A stretch of 64,000 nt of DNA, taken from positions 434,001-498,000 of the forward strand of contig NZ_CP143889.1 of NCBI RefSeq assembly GCF_036417355.1. Reading direction: 5' to 3'. This stretch comes from Akkermansia sp. RCC_12PD. Its GTDB lineage: Bacteria > Verrucomicrobiota > Verrucomicrobiia > Verrucomicrobiales > Akkermansiaceae. Made by a program: the position numbers and the translations under genes. A model generated the notes under the pieces. The model worked only from the letters and a program-made list of their open reading frames with translations, ran no database searches and had not been told where the DNA came from. Shown one piece after another: positions 47,739-55,909 of this stretch (positions are counted from its first letter, which is position 1; each line of letters starts with the position of its first letter).

Positions 47739-47891
47739 CGTCAATATTAGTTTTTCATATCAAGTATATTTCTCCAATTCAATCCATTATTATCCCGAAT
47801 GAAGACCAAATGGAACATATCTGTTAGATGATAACATAATTTCTTGAAAATAATCATAGTCCGTCTTATTTTACTTCTGTTGTGTATTTCA

Positions 47892-47909
47892 GCCGGATTA
47901 CTAATTCGC
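47892..47909. repeat. Palindromic repeat copy 3 (imperfect)
   Basis: GCCGGATTACTAATTCGC has the same core with one change in the right arm. It lies 40 bases before the Sel1 gene start. Confidence 0.5.
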
Positions 47910-47948
47910 TATTGAAATGAACAACAATCCCAATCCCATCACACCCCA

Positions 47949-49070
47949 ATGAAACCTATAGCCTATTACAGCTATGCAGCTGCATTGTGCACACCCTTCT
48001 GCTGCCATGCCTCGCCGCTTTACGGCCCTTTGGAAGCAGGAATGCAGGAATCCCAATTGCTGAGTTCCCTGAAATCCTGCAAATCCCTTGAAGGCCCCGG
48101 TACGGACGCCTACTTGAGCCGGACCGGACTCAACGGGGCCTTCAAAACGAAAAAGCCCATCGGCGGACTCTACTTTTCCCTTCACTTTGACTACGACAAA
48201 GAGGGGGCGCTGAGATCCGTTTCCTTCTATTCCAACTCAAAAGTGAGCAAGGATAAATACGATACGCGCCTAAAATCCCTGTATAAGCGCATGCTGAACG
48301 GACTGACGGGGCTTTACGGACCGCCCATGAACATGCCGGACTGGATTGAAAAGGATTCCCTCCCGGCTGAGCGGGTCATGTACATGCACATGTGGCGCAT
48401 CCAGCCGGGCTGTTTTCTGATGTCCGGCCTGGCAAACGCGGGAGCCTCCGGCTACATGCCCATCTTCCGCTTTTCCCCGCCCTCCGGCATGCCGCCCAAA
48501 TCCAAAAAGGACCGGGACAAGCTGAAATCCGAATGGGCAGCCATTCCGGAATTCTACGAATTCGCGAAAGCCGAGAGATTCCTCTCCAATGCCGTATTCG
48601 CCATGTCCCACAAAAAGCATCCGGAAGCCCTCCAGCATTTCCAGAAAGCCGCCGACCTCGGCAGCCCCAACGGTTACTGGGGACTGGCCCATCTTTACCG
48701 AGTAGGAACGGACGGAGTGGAAAAAAATATGCAACTTGCCGAGGAATACACGAGAAAAGCCGCCCTGGCAGGGTTTGCCCGTGCAGCCATGAAATATGGA
48801 GACACATGGGAAAAAGCCTGCAAGGCCCTCGACTTCAATAAAGCGGAAGCCACGGAATGGATCAACCGGAACAAGCGCGCCGCCAGAGCCGGCTATGCAT
48901 CCGAACAGTACAACGTGGGAATCATGTACCAGCATGGATTTGGCGTGGAACGCAACCTGGACACGGCAAGGGAATGGCTGCAGAAAGCGGCGGACCAGGG
49001 CCATGTTCAGGCACAGGCGGCATTGAAAAAACTTCCGGAAGCTCCGGCAGGAGAACCATTGTTAATCTAA
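47949..49070 (+). CDS. Secreted Sel1-repeat protein
   Basis: 373 residues from ATG 47949. The N-terminus (MKPIAYYSYAAALCTPFCC) is a signal peptide. The C-terminal half holds Sel1/TPR-like repeats: EALQHFQKAADLGSPNGYWG, AEEYTRKAALAGFARAAMKY, WINRNKRAARAGYASEQYNV and AREWLQKAADQGHVQAQAAL, each with the AxxGxxxA pattern of about 36 residues. Sel1 repeats mediate protein contacts in envelope or signalling proteins. The N-terminal half is not recognised. The gene is divergent from the glycosyltransferase fusion. Confidence 0.75.
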   Translation: MKPIAYYSYAAALCTPFCCHASPLYGPLEAGMQESQLLSSLKSCKSLEGPGTDAYLSRTGLNGAFKTKKPIGGLYFSLHFDYDKEGALRSVSFYSNSKVSKDKYDTRLKSLYKRMLNGLTGLYGPPMNMPDWIEKDSLPAERVMYMHMWRIQPGCFLMSGLANAGASGYMPIFRFSPPSGMPPKSKKDRDKLKSEWAAIPEFYEFAKAERFLSNAVFAMSHKKHPEALQHFQKAADLGSPNGYWGLAHLYRVGTDGVEKNMQLAEEYTRKAALAGFARAAMKYGDTWEKACKALDFNKAEATEWINRNKRAARAGYASEQYNVGIMYQHGFGVERNLDTAREWLQKAADQGHVQAQAALKKLPEAPAGEPLLI

Positions 49071-49095
49071 TCATTTCCCAACAAACACACCCATA

Positions 49096-49138
49096 AAAAG
49101 CCGGCTGCCGCATCATTGACGGCTCACGCAGCCGCTCC
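49096..49138 (-). terminator. Possible terminator downstream of the hyp operon
   Basis: GCCGG...CCGGC with inner GGCTGC/GCAGCC can form a long imperfect hairpin, followed on the minus strand by TTTTTATG. It lies about 115 bases after hypE. Confidence 0.45.
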
Positions 49139-49167
49139 GGCAATTCCCTATGAAAACCATGGAACCG

Positions 49168-49196
49168 GCAGGGAAGCGGGTCATCCGCTTCCCTGC
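49168..49196. repeat. 12-bp perfect hairpin after hypE
   Basis: GCAGGGAAGCGG and CCGCTTCCCTGC enclose a 5-base loop between hypE and the Sel1 gene. There is no immediate T run, so it may act as a 3' stabilising hairpin. Confidence 0.5.
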
Positions 49197-49251
49197 TGAA
49201 ATCCGGAACGGAAAATTGCCGCCAGGAATGGCGCTTTCAACCGTCCCGTCC

Positions 49252-50286
49252 TCAGCAAATCCTCGGAAGCTGCATGCCGGATGGCATGCCAAGTACCCGC
49301 TCCACGCCCAGTCTGCCCTTCATCAGCAGGGGAGCCGCCCCGAACTCCTCCGCCTGGCCAACCAGACAGGCCCCGGAGGAAACGCTGCAACTGCGCATCA
49401 GGCGCAACGCCTCATCTTCATATTCTCCGGGCAAAATCGCGAGATAACGCCCTTCGCACGCCACTTGCAGCGGGTCCAATCCCAGCAGGCCGCACGCAGC
49501 CCTCACGTCATCCCGGACCGGAATGGACATTTCATCCAGCTTCACTGTGAGCCCGGAAGCCTCTGCAATCTCTGAAAGAGTGGCCGTCAAACCGCCGCGG
49601 GTCACGTCCCTCAGGCAATGCACGGGAATCCCGGCACGGATCAGCGCGGCTACGGACTCATGAAGAGGCGCCGAATCACTGCACAAATCTTCGCCAAAGG
49701 ACAACCCCGACCGCAGGCCCATGATCGTCATGCCGTGCCTGCCCAAATCCCCGCTCAGCAGAACGACATCCCCCGGACGCACGGAGGCAGGGCTGATCTC
49801 CAAATCATGCGGCACCGCTCCCACCCCGGCGGTATTGATATAAATACCATCGCCCTTTCCCCGTTCCACCACCTTCGTATCCCCTGTGACGATACGAACG
49901 CCCGCCAGACGGGCAGCCTCAGCCATGGAGCGTACCACTCTGTTCAGGACATCCAGGGAAAGCCCCTCCTCCAGAATGAACCCCGCCGTCAGGTACAGCG
50001 GTTCCGCGCCGCTCATGGCCAAATCATTCACCGTCCCGTGAACGGCCAGGGAGCCGATATTGCCGCCGGGAAACTCCAGGGGCTGCACCACGAAGCTATC
50101 CGTTGTCACCGCCAGACGCCCTGCAGGAAAAGGCAACACGGAGGAATCATTCTGCACGCTGCCGGACGGAGAACCGAAAGCCTCCAGAAACACGGAGCGG
50201 ATCAGGTCATTCATCAGGCGGCCACCGCCGCCGTGAGCCATCTGGATGCGGTCGGAAACGGATTCTGGAACAGGACACTCAAACAT
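49252..50286 (-). CDS. hypE: Hydrogenase maturation protein HypE
   Basis: 344 residues. AHGGGGRLMNDLIRSVFLEA, FPAGRLAVTTDSFVVQPLEF (ATP-binding), GSLAVHGTVNDLAMSGAEPL, SGDLGRHGMTIMGLRSGLSF and the C-terminal PRIC motif are all present. The terminal Cys of PRIC receives the carbamoyl group from HypF and is dehydrated to a thiocyanate, the CN- donor for the NiFe centre, so this HypE appears functional. It begins 11 bases after hypD and is the last gene of the operon. Confidence 0.96.
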   Translation of the reverse strand: MFECPVPESVSDRIQMAHGGGGRLMNDLIRSVFLEAFGSPSGSVQNDSSVLPFPAGRLAVTTDSFVVQPLEFPGGNIGSLAVHGTVNDLAMSGAEPLYLTAGFILEEGLSLDVLNRVVRSMAEAARLAGVRIVTGDTKVVERGKGDGIYINTAGVGAVPHDLEISPASVRPGDVVLLSGDLGRHGMTIMGLRSGLSFGEDLCSDSAPLHESVAALIRAGIPVHCLRDVTRGGLTATLSEIAEASGLTVKLDEMSIPVRDDVRAACGLLGLDPLQVACEGRYLAILPGEYEDEALRLMRSCSVSSGACLVGQAEEFGAAPLLMKGRLGVERVLGMPSGMQLPRIC

Positions 50287-50297
50287 AAGAAATAAAA

Positions 50298-51365
50298 TCA
50301 GCTCCTTTTATAGCGGTAATAGGCCGCACAGGCCCCTTCCCCGGACACCATGGGAGCCCCCAGCGGATTCAGCGGCGTACAAGAAGAAGCGAAATGGGGG
50401 CATTCCACCGGCTTCAGCAAACCGCGCAGCACCTGCCCGGCCATGCAGCCGGAAGCCTCATCCGCCGTGCCGTCACAGGCGCGGCAGTCAAAACGGACGG
50501 AAGCATCCATATGCCGCCATTCCGATCGCACCTTCATGCCGCCGTCCGGTATCAGCCCCAGCCCGCGCCAATGACGATCCTCCGTTTCAAAAACATCTTC
50601 CATCCGCCTTTTGGCGGCTGGATTCCCTTCCGGCCTTGCGTAACGCCGGTAGGCATTCCGGACTCCATGCTCCCCGGCCTCAAGCTGACGGACGCACATT
50701 AGAATGCCGTGGAGCAGGTCCGTTCCTTCAAACCCGGTAACCGTCATCGGCACCCGGTAGCGCTCGGCAAGACGCCCGTAATCCTTCTCCCCCGTCACGG
50801 CGCAAACATGTCCAGGAGCCAGGAAGCCATCCGGCCTTCCTTCCTGCTGGTCCATCAGCCATTCCAGGGCGGGAGGCACCAGAACATGGGCGCAAAGCAC
50901 GGAAAAATTGGCATACCCCAGGGCACGCGCCTGCTGCATGGCCAGCGCCGTAGCCGGAGCGGTAGTCTCAAAACCCACGGCAAAAAACACCACGTCCAGA
51001 CCGGGATTGGCCCCCGCCAGCGCAACAGCCTCCAGCGGAGAATACATCAGCCGGACATCCCCGCCGCACGCCTTGGCGGACAGCAAATCCCCGTGGGAAC
51101 CAGGAACCCTCATCATATCGCCGTAACTGCACACAGCCACACCAGGCTTGAGACTCAGCTCCACGGCCCGGTCAATCAAATCCACGGAGGTGACGCAGAC
51201 CGGGCAGCCGGGGCCGTGAATCAGGCGCAGCTCCGGCGGAAGCAATTCTTCCAGTCCCAGGGAAGCGATCGCATGCGTCTGGCCGCCGCACACTTCCATC
51301 ACCGCCCACGGGCGCGTAACGGCATGATTCAGGTCATCAAGCAGTTGATAAACTTCCTCCTGCAT
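50298..51365 (-). CDS. hypD: Hydrogenase maturation protein HypD
   Basis: 355 residues from ATG 51365 (an upstream TTG is ignored). MEVCGGQTHAIASLGLEELL, HGPGCPVCVTSVDLIDRAVE, FFAVGFETTAPATALAMQQA and the cysteine ligands in FDCRACDGTADEASGCMAGQ and CPHFASSCTPLNPLGAPMVS (4Fe-4S site) are all conserved. HypD is the scaffold on which the Fe(CN)2CO unit is assembled with HypC. It is 44 bases after hypC. Confidence 0.96.
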   Translation of the reverse strand: MQEEVYQLLDDLNHAVTRPWAVMEVCGGQTHAIASLGLEELLPPELRLIHGPGCPVCVTSVDLIDRAVELSLKPGVAVCSYGDMMRVPGSHGDLLSAKACGGDVRLMYSPLEAVALAGANPGLDVVFFAVGFETTAPATALAMQQARALGYANFSVLCAHVLVPPALEWLMDQQEGRPDGFLAPGHVCAVTGEKDYGRLAERYRVPMTVTGFEGTDLLHGILMCVRQLEAGEHGVRNAYRRYARPEGNPAAKRRMEDVFETEDRHWRGLGLIPDGGMKVRSEWRHMDASVRFDCRACDGTADEASGCMAGQVLRGLLKPVECPHFASSCTPLNPLGAPMVSGEGACAAYYRYKRS

Positions 51366-51409
51366 AAATTCGACGAGCAAATCTTCCTGTTATCCGGATG
51401 AAACGGCCC

Positions 51410-51652
51410 TCACACGGGTTCGGAATTCTCCACGATCTCGCGCATCTCCCTCCTTGTCTCAAGGGCGGTTTCCTCATCCAGCACGCTCAGGGCCATTCCC
51501 ACATGCACAATAACGTAACTCCCCACCTCCGCTTCCGGCACGCAGGCCAGATTCACTTCCCGCGTCACTCCGCCGAAATCCACCACGCCCAGGCGGAACA
51601 GAGGATCTTTTTCATGAACGCTTACGATTTTTCCGGGAACGGCCAAACACAT
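51410..51652 (-). CDS. hypC: Hydrogenase maturation chaperone HypC
   Basis: 80 residues. It starts MCLAVPGKIVSVHEKDPL with the invariant Cys2 that binds iron with HypD, followed by FGGVTREVNLACVPEAEVGS and YVIVHVGMALSVLDEETALE. Length is normal. It starts 3 bases after the hypF stop, which supports tight operon coupling. Confidence 0.96.
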   Translation of the reverse strand: MCLAVPGKIVSVHEKDPLFRLGVVDFGGVTREVNLACVPEAEVGSYVIVHVGMALSVLDEETALETRREMREIVENSEPV

Positions 51653-51655
51653 ACT

Positions 51656-53983
51656 TTATCCTTTCCATTGACGCACGGCGGCGGCCGCCTGCCCCAGGGA
51701 AATCCCTCCGTCATTGCAGGGGACGCGCTGCGGCAGCGACAAAACGCACGCCCTAGACTGCGCCATGCCCATCAGGCCTTCAAGCAAAAACGCATTTTGA
51801 AAGCAGCCGCCTCCCAGCACCAGCCTGTCCTGGGAAAAACGCTCCGCCACATCAAACACCAGGTTCACGAGGCTTTCATGAAACTTCCGGGCCATCCGGC
51901 AACGGGAAACACCGGCCAGCAAATCATCATTCAACGCTTTCAGAACGGGTCTCCAGTCCAGCTCCAGCAGGCTGCCTTCTTCATGCATCACCCATTCGTA
52001 CGAATCGCCCTCCGGGCCGTCTTCGGGAAGGGAGGCTGCCCAAGACTCCAGCACCATGGCGGCATGGCCTTCGCACCCCGCCGCACCGTCAAAACCGCAC
52101 CAGAACGCCACCGCATCAAACAGCCTCCCCATGGAAGACGTTGCCGGGCAATGAACATGCCGCTCCATCATCGTTTCCAGAGCCTGCCGCTTCCGGGGAG
52201 GAATTCCGTGCTCCAGGCGCCGGAACAGTCCATCCGTCCCCCACTCAGCCATTTGCCGGGCCAGGGCGCAGGCGCAGCGGGCTGGCTCCTTCACCGCTTC
52301 ATCCCCGCCGGGCAGCAGGAACGGCCTGATCCGCGCCACCCGTTTGGGAGCACCCTGCTCCTCCATGATAAAAAACTCACCACCCCACACCGTTCCATCC
52401 GTGCCGAACCCCGTTCCGTCCCAGGCTACGCCCAGGGCGGGGAAAGGAGTTCCATTCTCTGCGGCGCAGGCAAGCACATGCGCCTGATGATGCTGTACGG
52501 GAAAAACGGAAACGCCCCATTCCCTGGCCAAACGCCGGGCGAGCGCTGCCGTCGGATTGTCCGGATGGGCGTCCACGGCAATCACATCCGGCACGGCCTT
52601 CAAGGTACTCCCCAGAACTTCCACCGTCCGCTCAAAAGCGCGCAGGGCGGCGGCGCTGTCCAAATCCCCCAGATGCTGGCTCATCACGGCCACGCCATCC
52701 TTCAGCCAGCAAACGGTATTCTTCAACCCGGAGCCGAGAGCCAGCACCTTAGGCGCCTCCGGCGCGGTGCGCCATACAGGCCGGGGCGCATAACCGCGGG
52801 CCCGGCGCACCATCATGGTTCTGCCGCCCGCCACGCGCACCACGGAATCATCCACCGGACGCACGATCGGCCGGTCGTGCACGAAAAACACGTCCGCCGC
52901 ATTCTCCAGCTTCTGCAACGCCTCTTCCACGGAAATACACAAAGGCTCCCCGCTCAAATTGCCGCTGGTCACCACGAGAGGCTTTCTCCACATATCCATC
53001 AGCAGCGCATGCACCGGGGAAGACGGCAGCATAATCCCGGCAAAACGGCTGAACATGCATACGGAAGGCGCCAAATCCACATTCTTCCTCTTGACCGCCA
53101 GTACGATGGGAGCCTCGGGAGACGCCAGCAGCCGCTTCTCATCCTCCGTCAAATGGCACAGAGCCTCTGCCGCAGCCATATCCGGCACCATCACGGCAAA
53201 CGGCTTGGCATCCCTCCCCTTCAGCTTCCTCAGCCGTCTGACGGCTCCTTCGGACGCGGCATCTGCCAGCAACTGGAAACCGCCCACCCCCATGAGGGCC
53301 ACAATCAGGCCGTCCGCCAGCACCCATGCCACCTGAGCCGCAGGGGTATCAAAACCGTGGCCGAAGCCCAGCTCGGAACCATCTGAAAACAACACCTTCA
53401 TGGAAGGCCCGCATTCCGGGCAGGCGATGGGCTGGGCATGGAAACGCCGATCCCCCACGTCCTGGTACTCCTTCATGCATTCCGGACACATCCGGAACCC
53501 CTTCATGCTGGTTCCGGAGCGGTCGTACGGCATGGACTCGATAATGGAATAACGGGGACCGCAATGGGTACAGTTGGTAAAAGGATAATGATAGCGCCGG
53601 GAAGACGGATCGCGCATCTCCCGGAGGCACTCCGGGCACGGAGCCAGGTCCGGCAGCATGATCGGCACGCCGCCGGAAGCGGGATCGCTCTCCAAAATCA
53701 GGAACTCTTCATACCCGGCAGGCTCGCAAACGGTCTGTTCCGTTCCGTAAACGCGGGCATGTTCCGGCAGGCTTTCCATCAATTCCGCAAAAAAACGTTC
53801 GGCATCCCCCGCATCTCCCTCCACGCGGATCTCCACGCCGGACTCCGTATTGCGCACGAAGCCTTTCAGGCCGAAACGCGAGGCCAGCCGATACACGTGG
53901 GGCCGGAAGCCGACCCCCTGAACCATGCCGGTAATGTCGATCTTCAAGGCTGAAACAGCCTGTTCAATGGTGATGGTGGACAT
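51656..53983 (-). CDS. hypF: Carbamoyltransferase HypF
   Basis: 775 residues from ATG 53983 (MSTITIEQAVSALKIDITGM); the frame extends to 54079 inside hypB. Domains in order: acylphosphatase (GMVQGVGFRPHVYRLASRFG), paired zinc fingers (CPECLREM, CTHCGPRY, CPECMKEY, CPECGPSM), a YrdC-like domain (AWVLADGLIVALMGVGGFQL) and a C-terminal carbamoyltransferase with VQHHQAHVLACAAENG and GLGGGCFQNAFL-like (read as VLGGGCFQNAFLLEGL). HypF makes carbamoyl-AMP and carbamoylates HypE. It overlaps the end of hypB by 20 bases. Confidence 0.96.
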   Translation of the reverse strand: MSTITIEQAVSALKIDITGMVQGVGFRPHVYRLASRFGLKGFVRNTESGVEIRVEGDAGDAERFFAELMESLPEHARVYGTEQTVCEPAGYEEFLILESDPASGGVPIMLPDLAPCPECLREMRDPSSRRYHYPFTNCTHCGPRYSIIESMPYDRSGTSMKGFRMCPECMKEYQDVGDRRFHAQPIACPECGPSMKVLFSDGSELGFGHGFDTPAAQVAWVLADGLIVALMGVGGFQLLADAASEGAVRRLRKLKGRDAKPFAVMVPDMAAAEALCHLTEDEKRLLASPEAPIVLAVKRKNVDLAPSVCMFSRFAGIMLPSSPVHALLMDMWRKPLVVTSGNLSGEPLCISVEEALQKLENAADVFFVHDRPIVRPVDDSVVRVAGGRTMMVRRARGYAPRPVWRTAPEAPKVLALGSGLKNTVCWLKDGVAVMSQHLGDLDSAAALRAFERTVEVLGSTLKAVPDVIAVDAHPDNPTAALARRLAREWGVSVFPVQHHQAHVLACAAENGTPFPALGVAWDGTGFGTDGTVWGGEFFIMEEQGAPKRVARIRPFLLPGGDEAVKEPARCACALARQMAEWGTDGLFRRLEHGIPPRKRQALETMMERHVHCPATSSMGRLFDAVAFWCGFDGAAGCEGHAAMVLESWAASLPEDGPEGDSYEWVMHEEGSLLELDWRPVLKALNDDLLAGVSRCRMARKFHESLVNLVFDVAERFSQDRLVLGGGCFQNAFLLEGLMGMAQSRACVLSLPQRVPCNDGGISLGQAAAAVRQWKG

Positions 53984-54704
53984 GCTCCTGAACTCTTCCT
54001 GAACGAATGCGGCGCACCCGTTCCTCAATCTCCCCGCACCAAATATCCATTCCTTCCCCTGTCTTGGAAGACAACTCAACCACGCGCGCGTGATGAGCCA
54101 CCTTGTTCAGAGCCGCCAGCGCGGCATCCCGGTCAAAATCTACGGCATCCGCCAGATCCGACTTGGTCACCAGGGCCACGTCTGCGGAATGGAACATGGG
54201 GGGATACTTCAAAGGCTTGTCTTCCCCTTCCGTGACGGAAAGCAGGACCACGCGCATTCCTTCCCCCAAATCATAGGAAGCGGGACACACCAGGTTCCCC
54301 ACATTCTCAATCACCAGCACATCCAGGTCATCCAGCGGCATCCGCTTCATCGCCTCCGCAATCATGCGGGCATCCAAATGGCACATCGTGCCGGTGGTAA
54401 TCTGCACTACGGGAATATCCGCACGGCTCAGGCGTTCGGCGTCATGATCCGTAGCCAGGTCTCCAACAATCACCCCCATTCTGACACGGTTCCTCAACAT
54501 CTCCGCCGTCTTTTGCAGCAAGGATGTCTTGCCGGAGCCGGGAGAGGAAAATACATTGATGACCAGCAGCTTCTTTGCTTCAAAAAAACCTCTGTTGCGT
54601 TCCGCCAAACGGTCATTGGCATCCAGCACGGGAACATGGACGTCCATGCCGTGGGCGTGTCCTTCATGGGTGTGTTCACCTCCGCATCCGCAATCTTTAC
54701 ACAT
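53964..54704 (-). CDS. hypB: Hydrogenase/urease nickel incorporation GTPase HypB
   Basis: 246 residues from ATG 54704 (MCKDCGCGG); an upstream TTG is ignored. The N-terminal CxxCGC site (high-affinity Ni) is followed by His-rich EHTHEGHAHG, then the SIMIBI GTPase: FSSPGSGKTSLLQK (P-loop), VGDLATDHDAERL, MCHLDARM, VIENVGNLVCPASYDLGEG, VTKSDLADAV. The chain ends in EHVHHHH, an extra metal-binding tail. HypB delivers nickel to the hydrogenase large subunit. hypA, its usual partner, is not in the window. It is the first gene of the operon hypB-F-C-D-E. Confidence 0.96.
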   Translation of the reverse strand: MCKDCGCGGEHTHEGHAHGMDVHVPVLDANDRLAERNRGFFEAKKLLVINVFSSPGSGKTSLLQKTAEMLRNRVRMGVIVGDLATDHDAERLSRADIPVVQITTGTMCHLDARMIAEAMKRMPLDDLDVLVIENVGNLVCPASYDLGEGMRVVLLSVTEGEDKPLKYPPMFHSADVALVTKSDLADAVDFDRDAALAALNKVAHHARVVELSSKTGEGMDIWCGEIEERVRRIRSGRVQEHVHHHH

Positions 54705-54730
54705 AATCAATACTGATATTTGATTCAGAA

Positions 54731-54750
54731 AAAGTGAATCTTTCTCACTT
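54731..54750. promoter_or_regulatory. Inverted repeat at the hyp operon transcription start
   Basis: AAGTGA and TCACTT arms lie just downstream of the predicted -10, so this may be an operator or a leader hairpin. Confidence 0.4.
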
Positions 54751-54778
54751 ATCCTATGTCATACCGTCTCCCGGTCAA
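54751..54778 (-). promoter_or_regulatory. Sigma-70-type promoter of the hyp operon
   Basis: On the minus strand TTGACC (54778-54773) and TAGGAT (54756-54751) are separated by 16 bases, with start of transcription near 54744, about 40 bases before hypB. Confidence 0.5.
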
Positions 54779-54814
54779 ATAAAAACGCCGCGTTTTCCAA
54801 TAAACAAAAGGGCC

Positions 54815-55684
54815 TTATTGGGAATTTCCCACTCCGGAATATCTCTGCCGGGGAAGGGCCAGCCGCATGTACACCAGATCGACGGCCTGGGCAAGGCGCT
54901 CCGTCATATACCCGCCTTCCTCCAGCTCCTTCACGGCGGCGTCAAGCCTTCCGGCCGCCATTCTTATCTCATGTGCCCACGGTATCCCTATATCTTCCTG
55001 CATAACCATATCTTTTGCCAATACAGCCAAATTCTGAATATCCCATAAGGAAAAATCCTTTTTCCACAATTCTTTCACAGCCTCCTGGTCTCCTTCCCCT
55101 GCCCCGGCCTTCTTTAGAATAGACCTAACCTCCTCCACATGCCTGGAAACGCTCACGGCCAAATACTCATACAGACAGGGGGGCAGGAGGGAAAAGGCAC
55201 CCTTCCGGCCATTCTCATGAAAAACGGTCTTTCCCCAAAAACATCTTTCCATGGCCTGATATATATCCATGATTCCGTTGCAAATCACATCATCCATCAA
55301 TCCGTCGCGGAAAAAGCTGTCCACAGCTTCATCCAGAATTCCTCTCTGGACACATGCAAGCTCCTTTGCTTCCAACGCTTCCCGGGAACGCAATAATTCG
55401 GGAGAATAACTCGTCCTGCCTGTAATGATCATGACATTCCAGGCATCCACTGTAAGGGCTCTTACAGTATCTTCGTCAGACTTCTTCTGTACATCGGGAC
55501 CCAGACGCTGCCTTTCTCTCACACTTTTCAATAAACGAATTATCTTCTCGGCAATCTTGTTGCCCTCCTTCAAATCATACTGTAAATCCTTCAAAGGATC
55601 GGGCCCCATCTCCCTGCCCAAAGCAGTCTCAGGCATGCAGGCGGCAACCAGAATACAGGCAATGGGAAAAACACGCACCATCAT
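54815..55684 (-). CDS. Hypothetical secreted protein
   Basis: 289 residues from ATG 55684 (MMVRVFPIACILVAACMPET), a signal peptide. The open frame continues upstream for a further 480 codons, but that part lies antisense to hisS and is an artefact. The mature part is mostly helical and charged (LKDLQYDLKEGNKIAEKIIR, IYQAMERCFWGKTVF) and ends RYSGVGNSQ. No motif or family is recognised. It is upstream of the hyp operon on the same strand, but a small AT-rich hairpin near 54781-54797 may end it. Confidence 0.6.
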   Translation of the reverse strand: MMVRVFPIACILVAACMPETALGREMGPDPLKDLQYDLKEGNKIAEKIIRLLKSVRERQRLGPDVQKKSDEDTVRALTVDAWNVMIITGRTSYSPELLRSREALEAKELACVQRGILDEAVDSFFRDGLMDDVICNGIMDIYQAMERCFWGKTVFHENGRKGAFSLLPPCLYEYLAVSVSRHVEEVRSILKKAGAGEGDQEAVKELWKKDFSLWDIQNLAVLAKDMVMQEDIGIPWAHEIRMAAGRLDAAVKELEEGGYMTERLAQAVDLVYMRLALPRQRYSGVGNSQ

Positions 55685-55846
55685 TGGAATAAGGCAATTA
55701 TTTCCAAAGAATAATCTTATTGCCTTGAAACACAATTCAAATTCTCGCTGTTCCCCTTCTGCATCAGCATCTTTCTTCATCACCCGCTCCGGCCATGGCC
55801 GCTCATGTCTTTTCCTTTGAAATTCCTTCATCGTAAGTATGTGGGC

Positions 55847-55874
55847 TTGCCAAGGCATTAAAATCCTGTAAACT
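55847..55874 (+). promoter_or_regulatory. Promoter of hisS-aspS
   Basis: TTGCCA (55847-55852), a 16-base spacer and TAAACT (55869-55874), giving a start near 55881 and a 29-base leader before hisS. Confidence 0.5.
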
Positions 55875-55909
55875 ATTTCGTCCTCAGTTAACATTCCTTT
55901 ACTCAGGTT

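Larger units (their letters stand above)
47104..47948. other. 845-base AT-rich noncoding region with palindromes
   Basis: No convincing gene is seen. It separates two divergent genes. It contains GGCGGATTTATAATCCGCC (47479-47497), CCGGATTAGTAATCCGG (47722-47738) and an imperfect copy GCCGGATTACTAATTCGC (47892-47909), plus a half-like GCATTATAAATCCGC near 47313. Composition is much more AT-rich than the flanks. Confidence 0.6.

Noticed and set aside
51398-53386. 662-codon plus-strand frame
   Set aside because: Antisense to hypF, which has all its motifs.
54705-54725. Possible FNR-like site (AATCAA...TTGATT)
   Set aside because: The arms are in the wrong orientation for TTGAT-N4-ATCAA and the spacing is 9 bases.
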